Below are positions 26,314 to 32,604 of a stretch of DNA of 64,000 bases, piece after piece. The notes beneath the pieces are model-generated. The model made no database searches, was not told the origin of the DNA, and worked only from the letters and a program-made list of their open reading frames with translations. Within the stretch, counting starts at the first letter, position 1. Each line of letters starts with the position of its first letter. The position numbers and the translations under genes are program-made. Source of the DNA: Ruminococcus sp. (lineage in GTDB: Bacteria > Bacillota > Clostridia > Oscillospirales > Ruminococcaceae); contig JAFVFL010000011.1 of NCBI GenBank assembly GCA_017475555.1, forward strand, positions 1 through 64,000, in the 5' to 3' direction.

Positions 26314-27254
26314 AGAGGATAAGTACATTTCTTCCGTCACTGCTGCTGTCTGTAGTTCTTACTCTTGTGATACTCGGCGGCTCGCTGCTGGTCGTTTCGG
26401 ATATAAATATCACGGGCGGCAAGGCTGTTGAGATAGTCAGGGAGAACAATGTCGGGGACAAAATATACTCGGAGCTTGAAAAACACTGGAAGAGCCGGTA
26501 CTATACCACCGGTGTCCCGGCTGAGGTGTATCTGGACGCTGTCAGCCCTGAGTGGCTTGAGGAGCTTGCAGAGGACGGGATCTATCAGGGCTTTGGTATG
26601 CTTGATGGCACGAATCTGTCAAGTGAGATAAGTGTGACTATACCGAGCATACTGAATGCTTACGGGCTGAAAAGAAATCAGGAGCTGGAGGACAGCATAT
26701 CCGGATTTTTCAGCAGCTATGCTGACGAAAACGGCATTGAAAAGGACGAGGCGTATGAGGACTCTGTGAACAGGGCGATATCATCGGCGTTCAATGTGAT
26801 AAACAGCAATGTTGACGTATACAAATTCACTGCACTCAAGGAGCACGGGGTCATCAAAAAGGCTGCAAAGGCATACGGGCTGCTTTTCAAGGGGATGCTT
26901 GCTGCCGGAGCTGCTGCACTGGTGCTTGTGCTGCTGCTGATGCTCGTGAACCGGAAAAGCGTGTTTACGGTGCTCTACTGGTTCGGTATATCCTGCATAG
27001 TTTCCGGCGTACTTGGTGCAGCACCGTGCGTTTATCTGCTTGCGTCAGATTATTTCAGCTCGTTCTCGATAAAGCAGGCACAGATATACACCGCCTACAC
27101 AGCCTCGATGAGTTCCTTTACGGCGGCATTCATGGCGACGATGATAGCGGTCACAGTGGTCGGGATAGCAATGGTGATACTCTATGGTGTGATATGGAGC
27201 ATTAAGAAGCAGAAGGATAAAGCTGCTCCGCTGCCGGAGGAAAAAGTTAATTGA
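26310..27254 (+). CDS. Multi-pass membrane protein, sortase neighbour
   Basis: 314 aa, not recognised. One N-terminal membrane segment (~8-30), an outside domain of ~155 residues rich in acidic and Ser residues, then three more membrane segments (~192-212, 218-242, 262-292) and a charged tail. The start overlaps the sortase stop (ATGA). Gene order suggests an assembly partner of the sortase or of the first gene's product. Confidence 0.6.
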   Translation: MKRISTFLPSLLLSVVLTLVILGGSLLVVSDINITGGKAVEIVRENNVGDKIYSELEKHWKSRYYTTGVPAEVYLDAVSPEWLEELAEDGIYQGFGMLDGTNLSSEISVTIPSILNAYGLKRNQELEDSISGFFSSYADENGIEKDEAYEDSVNRAISSAFNVINSNVDVYKFTALKEHGVIKKAAKAYGLLFKGMLAAGAAALVLVLLLMLVNRKSVFTVLYWFGISCIVSGVLGAAPCVYLLASDYFSSFSIKQAQIYTAYTASMSSFTAAFMATMIAVTVVGIAMVILYGVIWSIKKQKDKAAPLPEEKVN

Positions 27255-27273
27255 TAAATATATATAAAATTTA

Positions 27274-27302
27274 TTGACGTTTGTCTCTTTAAATGGTATA
27301 AT
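27274..27302 (+). promoter_or_regulatory. Promoter of the aquaporin gene
   Basis: TTGACG (27274-27279), 17 bp, TATAAT (27297-27302), extended -10 TGG. Confidence 0.85.
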
Positions 27303-27344
27303 ATAGTCAGTCGAAAAGACTATAAAATGAAAGGAGGCAAAAAC

Positions 27345-28100
27345 ATGACATCAGCAAAAAAGTATGTGGCTGAGTGTGTGGGTACATTCGTGCTCGTTCT
27401 TCTCGGCTGCGGAACCGCAATGCTCGTAGGCTGTGATGCAGAGAACGGAGGGGGATATATCCTCACGGCTCTCGCATTCGGTCTTGTTATCGTGGGAATG
27501 GCTTACTGTATCGGAAACGTTTCCGGCTGCCATATCAATCCTGCGGTATCTCTCGGCGTGCTTATCAGCGGAGGTATGAGCATCACGGACTTCATCGGCT
27601 ACGTTATCTCACAGTGTATCGGTGCTATACTCGGTGCAGCTGTGCTCAAGGGTATCTTCTCCCTCGGCAACGTAACTGATATGACCGGCGGTCTTGGCTC
27701 AAACGGACTTGCGGGCGTGAACGGAAGCATTGGTGCAGGACTTCTCGTTGAGATCCTTCTGACCTTCATCTTCGTTCTTACTATCCTTGGCGTTACATCG
27801 AGCAAGTTCAGACACGGCTCATTCGGCGGACTTATCATCGGTCTTACTCTGACACTGGTACATATCTTTGGTATCGGTCTGACCGGAACATCCGTAAACC
27901 CTGCAAGAAGCTTCGGCCCTGCACTCTTCGCAGGCGGAGATGCACTCAAGGATCTGTGGGTATTCATCGTAGGCCCGCTTATAGGTGCAGCACTTGCAGC
28001 TTGTCTTTACAAGTGGTTCGAGGCTGGCTACAAGCCGGCAGCTCCTGAGGCTGTTCCGGTAAAGAAGCCTGCTGGAAAGAATGTTCCTAAGAAGAAGTAA
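27345..28100 (+). CDS. Aquaporin (MIP family)
   Basis: 251 aa. MIP channels let water or small neutral solutes cross the membrane. Both NPA boxes are present: H-I-N-P-A-V-S and S-V-N-P-A-R-S-F-G-P-A-L, each in a half-membrane loop, with six hydrophobic segments around them. The second box resembles AqpZ-type water channels, but I cannot settle water versus glycerol from the filter residues alone. Start ATG 27345 is seven bases after AAGGAGG (27331-27337). It is a one-gene unit with promoter and terminator. Confidence 0.92.
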   Translation: MTSAKKYVAECVGTFVLVLLGCGTAMLVGCDAENGGGYILTALAFGLVIVGMAYCIGNVSGCHINPAVSLGVLISGGMSITDFIGYVISQCIGAILGAAVLKGIFSLGNVTDMTGGLGSNGLAGVNGSIGAGLLVEILLTFIFVLTILGVTSSKFRHGSFGGLIIGLTLTLVHIFGIGLTGTSVNPARSFGPALFAGGDALKDLWVFIVGPLIGAALAACLYKWFEAGYKPAAPEAVPVKKPAGKNVPKKK

Positions 28101-28112
28101 TGATCATTATGG

Positions 28113-28140
28113 AATGCACCTCTCCGGAGGTGCATTTTTC
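28113..28140 (+). terminator. Terminator after the aquaporin gene
   Basis: 10-bp stem AATGCACCTC (28113-28122) / GAGGTGCATT (28127-28136), loop TCCG, then T run. Confidence 0.9.
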
Positions 28141-28169
28141 TTGCAATTTTCCCCGTAAGGTGGTATAAT
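28141..28169 (+). promoter_or_regulatory. Promoter of the GT-C-like gene
   Basis: TTGCAA (28141-28146), 17 bp, TATAAT (28164-28169), extended -10 TGG. It begins right after the preceding terminator. Confidence 0.8.
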
Positions 28170-28187
28170 AGATACTGTCAATCGTTG

Positions 28188-28225
28188 AAAGGGGATGGGG
28201 AGTCAGGCTCCCCGAAAACAGAATG
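28188..28225 (+). promoter_or_regulatory. Ribosome site separated from ATG by a hairpin
   Basis: AAAGGGG (28188-28194) lies 28 bases before ATG 28223, but GGGGAG (28197-28202) / CTCCCC (28208-28213) can fold and bring them to about eleven unpaired bases apart. No other ribosome site is closer. Confidence 0.4.
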
Positions 28226-29899
28226 AAATACCTGAAAAAATACAGTATCGGCGAGCTTCTGAGCATTGCGGCGTTCATATTTTCCGCATTATTTTTCTTT
28301 ATCCGGATATATCCGATCATTTTTGCTGTACATGACGATATGAGGACATATACCCTCGTCCGGAATCATGAGCTGCTGCAAAATGCTGTAGATTCGGCGA
28401 AAAACGGACGTATCTCACATCTTTGGAATCATATACTGCTGGGGATACCCTTCATTCCCGGAAAGGTGTGGTTCTACAAGCTGTTTGCGTATGGAACGTG
28501 CCTGTTCGATGTGTGGGCAATGTGGCTTCTCGTTTCACGCCACATCGACCGCAGTCTTGCGTGGCTCTCGGCTGCGGCGGTAATGTCGTTTGCGACAATA
28601 TCGGCAAGCCATAATCTGTTCATATCATACGCCCTCTGCCACCAGCTGCCGATCGGACTTGCACTGCTGTCGCTTCATTTGTTCCTGAAAGGACTTGATA
28701 AGCCCAAAAAAACACGGACAGCGGCAAGCTGTGTGCTGTTCTTGGCTGCCTGCATGATATATGAGGCGTTTATCCCGTTTGTGATAGTTTTTGCGGCAGC
28801 TGCTGCGGTGAAGTGCCGGGACGGAAAAAGCTTTCCGGCATATATCCTTGCTGTCCTCAGAAAAATTCTCCCTCAGCTTATAACTGCCCTTGCCTATGCT
28901 GCGGTGTACTTTACGTGGCAGCATTTTTATCCGCCAAGCTATGCCGGTACGTCGCTTTATCTGCACGAGCCGTTCCTGAGCCTCGAAGCTGTCGGGACTT
29001 ATTCGCTGTCGATGTTTCCGCTTGCTCAGCTGTACTATCTTGCTGAGAGGACAGAGGTGACGGCGGGGATATTTGTCCGCAGCATCACTGCTCCGGGCAT
29101 CATCAAGGCTGTCCTTATTGCAGCTGCGGCAGCCGCAGTTATTGTACAGAGCAGCCGAAAGGTACGCTTCAAAGGGCTTATGCCGGTGCTGCTTCTTGGG
29201 ATATTCGTACCGAACCTCCTTATCGGGTTCAGTGAAAAGTACGTTTCAAGCCTGAAAAAAGGCGTTATTTCGTATCTTTCGTCCTTCTACAGCTACCTGT
29301 TCCTCATGGCAGTGCTGTGCGGACTGTGCATGATAGTCTACCGCAGCTTAAACTCCAAAGGACTGCGGATTCTCGGTGTTTCCGTGATATCGTGCGTTGT
29401 GGTGTTCCTTAGCCTTTCCTCTGACTACGTTGTGAAATACTGGGGCGATTACTACATTGAGGCTGACAGACGCTACAAGAATTTCGACCGGGCTGTGTCA
29501 TCTGAAACTATCGTTTCCTGCGACAGCGGCTGGCAGATATATGCTCCGGATAATGCCGGAATACACGCATTAGAGAGCTATACGCTCGATTATATCGGCA
29601 TTTACGATGACACTCCTGCCGGTGGATATACTGACAAGGCGGGGCAGCTGAGTGAGGGCAAGGAGACAATGTGTATGCGTTCGGACGAGGATTATCTGCT
29701 CATGGCGGTCGGTGAGGTCGATGAGGAGCTTCATGCGGACGAGGTGACGATAGTTACAGTCCTGCCGGGGACGTTTGATGTTATCATGCACACCGGGTCA
29801 GGCGAGGAAATAATGTATGAGGACGCAGCGGATTCGTATATTCTCACTGCACCGGAGGGCGACAGCTTTGATATGAGCGTGAGAATTGAAGTAAAATGA
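28223..29899 (+). CDS. Polytopic membrane glycosyltransferase-like protein (GT-C type)
   Basis: 558 aa. About ten or eleven hydrophobic segments fill residues 12-405; an H-D-D-M motif after the first one (near residue 40) resembles the acidic loop of GT-C enzymes that use lipid-linked sugars. The last ~150 residues are a soluble outer domain. It resembles GtrG/YfhO-like integral transferases that decorate wall polymers, but no specific family is certain. Single gene with own promoter. Confidence 0.6.
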   Translation: MKYLKKYSIGELLSIAAFIFSALFFFIRIYPIIFAVHDDMRTYTLVRNHELLQNAVDSAKNGRISHLWNHILLGIPFIPGKVWFYKLFAYGTCLFDVWAMWLLVSRHIDRSLAWLSAAAVMSFATISASHNLFISYALCHQLPIGLALLSLHLFLKGLDKPKKTRTAASCVLFLAACMIYEAFIPFVIVFAAAAAVKCRDGKSFPAYILAVLRKILPQLITALAYAAVYFTWQHFYPPSYAGTSLYLHEPFLSLEAVGTYSLSMFPLAQLYYLAERTEVTAGIFVRSITAPGIIKAVLIAAAAAAVIVQSSRKVRFKGLMPVLLLGIFVPNLLIGFSEKYVSSLKKGVISYLSSFYSYLFLMAVLCGLCMIVYRSLNSKGLRILGVSVISCVVVFLSLSSDYVVKYWGDYYIEADRRYKNFDRAVSSETIVSCDSGWQIYAPDNAGIHALESYTLDYIGIYDDTPAGGYTDKAGQLSEGKETMCMRSDEDYLLMAVGEVDEELHADEVTIVTVLPGTFDVIMHTGSGEEIMYEDAADSYILTAPEGDSFDMSVRIEVK

Positions 29900-29940
29900 A
29901 TTTAATAAATAAGTTTCGGGGATAATTTCTTCAAAAATGC

Positions 29941-29969
29941 TTGACAAATCCAGACAGGTGTGGTATAAT
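29941..29969 (+). promoter_or_regulatory. Promoter of tRNA-Pro
   Basis: TTGACA (29941-29946), 17 bp, TATAAT (29964-29969), extended -10 TGG: full consensus. Confidence 0.92.
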
Positions 29970-29999
29970 ATATATCGTTGATTGCGATGGATAAGCTGT

Positions 30000-30075
30000 C
30001 TGGGTGTGGCGCAGTTGGTAGCGCGCTACCTTGGGGTGGTAGAGGCCGTGGGTTCAAGTCCCGTCACTCAGACCA
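30000..30075 (+). tRNA. tRNA-Pro (anticodon GGG)
   Basis: 76 bases including encoded CCA (30073-30075). Acceptor stem CTGGGTG (30000-30006) / CACTCAG (30065-30071), D stem GCGC/GCGC, anticodon stem CTACC/GGTAG with loop TTGGGGT (30031-30037), T loop TTCAAGT. The C1-G72 pair and discriminator A73 are as expected for bacterial tRNA-Pro. Confidence 0.97.
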
Positions 30076-30174
30076 TATCACGCCGAAAGATGTGCTCAGT
30101 GCTGTATGCAGTCCGGATGACCCCGATCTCTCCGGTTCTGCGGCACAGGCTCATCGGCGTACCGATCAGCAGAT
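30076..30174 (+). promoter_or_regulatory. Structured spacer between tRNA-Pro and the rsmI attenuator
   Basis: A 99-base spacer with nested pairing: ACGCCG-ATG (30080-30085, 30090-30092) against CATCGGCGT (30152-30160), and TGTGC (30091-30095) against GCACA (30143-30147), two helices that share bases 30091-30092 at their junction. No promoter is visible here, so it is transcribed from the tRNA promoter. It could be a tRNA trailer or the leader of rsmI. Confidence 0.45.
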
Positions 30175-30210
30175 AAGCGGTTCAGATGTACTCTGAGCCG
30201 CTTTTTTCTT
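30175..30210 (+). terminator. Terminator or attenuator between tRNA-Pro and rsmI
   Basis: 12-bp stem (30175-30186 / 30192-30203; starts AAGCGGTTCAGA) with a 5-base loop and TTTTTTCTT. Since rsmI has no promoter of its own after it, it may act as an attenuator. Confidence 0.85.
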
Positions 30211-30239
30211 GATTTTCAAACAAAATTGAAAGGAGAGAT

Positions 30240-31142
30240 ATGATATTCCTATCATATCGTGCAAATATGGAAAATAACACTGGTGTTCTGTATATCGTAT
30301 CTGTCCCGATAGGGAACTATGGAGATATGACGTTCCGTGCAAGGGAAATACTCGAAAATGCGGATTATATTGCCTCTGAGGACACAAGGCGTTCGGCACT
30401 TCTGCTCAGAAACCTGAACATTGAGATAAACAATCGTCTCATCTCAAATCACAAGTTCAATGAGCACGCAAAGACCCGGTACTTCATCAACGACCTTATG
30501 GACGGAAAGAACGTCGCCCTTATCACTGATGCCGGCACTCCGTGTATTTCCGATCCGGGAAATGAGCTGATAAAAGAAGCCGTGCGGCAGGGGATACGTG
30601 TCAGCCCGGTTCCCGGCTGCTGTGCGGCAATTGCTGCACTATCTGTCTGCGGCTTTGACCTGAGAAGCTTTTCGTTCTACGGCTTCTTTCCGAGGGACAA
30701 TGCCGGAAAGTCCCGCCTTATCCGTGATATCCTGCGTGATTCCGGCGTGAATACCTGCGTGTTCTATGAATCTCCGAAGAGGATAATCGAGGCGGTGACG
30801 TTCTTTGTTGACGAGGGGATAAACTGTCGTATGTGTCTTTGCAACGATCTTACGAAGTTTTACGAATATTGCTACAGAGGAACTCCGGCAGAGGTGCTTG
30901 AGGAGCTTGAGCTGCGGGGAACCTATGAAAAGGGCGAGTATGTCATGGTCGTGGAGTTCACGAGGGACAAGGAAAGCGGCGGCGATAAGGAGTCGCTCAC
31001 GCCTGAGGCATTGCTGACAGAGACAATGGTCAGCAGCGGCTGTACGCTCAAAGAGGCGATAAAGCAGCTCACTGCGGAGAAATGCAGGTACAGCAAGAAT
31101 GAGCTGTATGACGCTGGGCTGAGACTAAAGGAGCTGTTCTGA
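30240..31142 (+). CDS. rsmI: 16S rRNA (cytidine-1402-2'-O)-methyltransferase RsmI
   Basis: 300 aa. RsmI methylates the ribose of C1402 in helix 44 of the decoding centre. It has the tetrapyrrole-methylase-like fold: V-S-V-P-I-G-N-Y-G-D-M-T-F-R-A, S-E-D-T-R-R, T-D-A-G-T-P-C-I-S-D-P-G, P-V-P-G-C-C-A and Y-E-S-P-K-R. ATG 30240 follows AAAGGAG by four bases; ATG 30267 is closer to the family's N-terminus but lacks a ribosome site. Its stop overlaps the next start (TGATG), coupling it to another helix-44 methyltransferase. Confidence 0.95.
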   Translation: MIFLSYRANMENNTGVLYIVSVPIGNYGDMTFRAREILENADYIASEDTRRSALLLRNLNIEINNRLISNHKFNEHAKTRYFINDLMDGKNVALITDAGTPCISDPGNELIKEAVRQGIRVSPVPGCCAAIAALSVCGFDLRSFSFYGFFPRDNAGKSRLIRDILRDSGVNTCVFYESPKRIIEAVTFFVDEGINCRMCLCNDLTKFYEYCYRGTPAEVLEELELRGTYEKGEYVMVVEFTRDKESGGDKESLTPEALLTETMVSSGCTLKEAIKQLTAEKCRYSKNELYDAGLRLKELF

Positions 31143-31801
31143 TGAGGGTGCTTACTGAAAAGGGGCTGACAGAGATGGACCGGGCGGAGCTTGAGGAGCT
31201 TGCTGCCGGATTCAGCAGCGTATGTGTGGATATCGGTACGGGTGACGGAAAAAGGATATACCGGATTGCTGCAAAGTCCCCGGAACGGCTGTATATCGGC
31301 ATTGACCCGGTCAGGGAGAATATGCAGGAGACAGCCCGGAAAAAGAGCCGTAAGCCGGCAAAGGGCGGTATCGCAAATCTTCTGCTTGTTGTGGGAGCGG
31401 TAGAGGAGCTTCCGGAGGAGCTTTACGGGGTCGCCGGTGAGGTGACTGTATTTTTCCCGTGGGGTTCGCTGCTGGAGTGTATCGTCAAGCCTGTAGGTGA
31501 GTCTATGGAGCAGATACGCCGTATTGCCCGGAACGATGCGGATTTTACATTTGTCACGACCTACAGCACATCCTATGAATCGGCTGAAATTGACCGGCGG
31601 CAGCTTCCGGATATCAGTATTGAATACCTCCGCACTGAGTACAGTCAGCGGCTGAGCGGGCTTGGATTTGAAGTAAGCAGCGTCAGACAGCTGACGCAGA
31701 GCGAGGTCATGGATATCGGCTCTCAGTGGGCGAAAAGGCTTGCCGGAGGCAGAAAACGTGACTATTTCATTATAACCGGAAAGATCAGCTCCGGTATCTG
31801 A
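31142..31801 (+). CDS. NpmA/KamB-type 16S rRNA (adenine-1408-N1)-methyltransferase homologue
   Basis: 219 aa, the same length as NpmA as I recall it. Enzymes of this family methylate N1 of A1408 in the aminoglycoside site and give resistance to kanamycin, gentamicin, apramycin and others. Visible: SAM site V-D-I-G-T-G-D-G (D30), I-G-I-D-P-V-R-E-N, R-K-P-A-K-G-G, F-F-P-W-G-S-L-L with W107, F-V-T-T-Y-S-x-S-Y-E-x-A-E-I, and W-A-K-R-L-A-x-G-R-K-R with W196. W107 and the second Trp (W197 in NpmA) stack on the flipped A1408. Base composition matches its neighbours. It is coupled to rsmI, so it looks native rather than acquired. Identity is strong by motif; activity and resistance are inferred. Confidence 0.88.
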   Translation: MRVLTEKGLTEMDRAELEELAAGFSSVCVDIGTGDGKRIYRIAAKSPERLYIGIDPVRENMQETARKKSRKPAKGGIANLLLVVGAVEELPEELYGVAGEVTVFFPWGSLLECIVKPVGESMEQIRRIARNDADFTFVTTYSTSYESAEIDRRQLPDISIEYLRTEYSQRLSGLGFEVSSVRQLTQSEVMDIGSQWAKRLAGGRKRDYFIITGKISSGI

Positions 31802-31842
31802 TGTTATTGCTCTTGAAAAGGCTGTCGGGTGGCAGAGCTTTC

Positions 31843-31877
31843 AAAAAAAGGGTTCCGCCGCTGCTGGCAGAACCCTT
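31843..31877 (-). terminator. Terminator of the S51 peptidase gene
   Basis: AAGGGTTC (31848-31855) / GAACCCTT (31870-31877) with an inner GCC/GGC; on the minus strand it is followed by TTTTT. The rsmI operon on the + strand ends toward the same hairpin but without a T run. Confidence 0.8.
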
Positions 31878-31916
31878 AAAAATTTCCATGAATAAAGCGT
31901 GAAAGAGTGAAAATCA

Positions 31917-32495
31917 CTATATTATCACGATCTGGCTGTCGTTTATGGTGATCAGCTCCGGGTCGGTACCGATGAAGCTGCGGCAGAGCTTTATCTCGTT
32001 GATTCCACGCTGGTCGTAGTGGCAGAGGACGTACTTATCTGTCAGACCGAGTGCGGTGAAATCATTGTCGGTGATATCATTATTATCGTCAAAGTTTTTA
32101 ACGTACTCAATATCCGGACAGGCGAGGTAGGCACCAGCCGATGAGCCAAAGTACACCGCACCGTTTGCCGTCTGCTCCTTTATAAAGGAGTCAAGGCGGT
32201 ATTTTTTTACCTTGTACAGCAGCCGGAACGTATTTCCGCCCGGAACATTGATGATATCGTAGCTGTTTTTGAGCAGCCTTTCGCACATATCCGGGTCGCT
32301 CTCGTCATAGATATCCACATTTTCGTCACGGAATCCGCTGAGGACTGCACTGTTTTTCTCCCTTACTGCAAAATCTGTACCGAATGAGCTTGCAAGCGGG
32401 ATTATGAGCATTTTGCCGGAGATATTGATACCGGCGGCAAGCACCTGCTCACGCACAGGTATGGAGTACATACTGTACGAAGAAAGGATGATCAT
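31917..32495 (-). CDS. Peptidase S51 / dipeptidase E-like protein
   Basis: 192 aa. The class I glutamine-amidotransferase-like fold has the nucleophile Ser in F-G-S-S-A-G-A-Y and the oxyanion part V-P-G-G-N-T-F; these are the S51 hallmarks (PepE removes Asp from Asp-X dipeptides, cyanophycinase is related). The C-terminal H-Y-D-x-R region would bring the His. Start: GAGGTGA is four bases before the ATG. It lies 109 bp after the EAL gene on the same strand without a visible promoter, so the two are probably co-transcribed. Confidence 0.82.
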   Translation of the reverse strand: MIILSSYSMYSIPVREQVLAAGINISGKMLIIPLASSFGTDFAVREKNSAVLSGFRDENVDIYDESDPDMCERLLKNSYDIINVPGGNTFRLLYKVKKYRLDSFIKEQTANGAVYFGSSAGAYLACPDIEYVKNFDDNNDITDNDFTALGLTDKYVLCHYDQRGINEIKLCRSFIGTDPELITINDSQIVII

Positions 32496-32604
32496 ACTGT
32501 CACCTCATTTTTTGGACTTACCCGGAAATTAACGCGCGGCACATGGCAAAGGATCTTGGCGGGGATCGTGCTTAGTTTCCGGGGAAGTCTATTGATCTGA
32601 TAGG

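Noticed and set aside
29978..30196. Small proteins overlapping tRNA-Pro
   Set aside because: The open frames run through the tRNA and its trailer and have no ribosome site.
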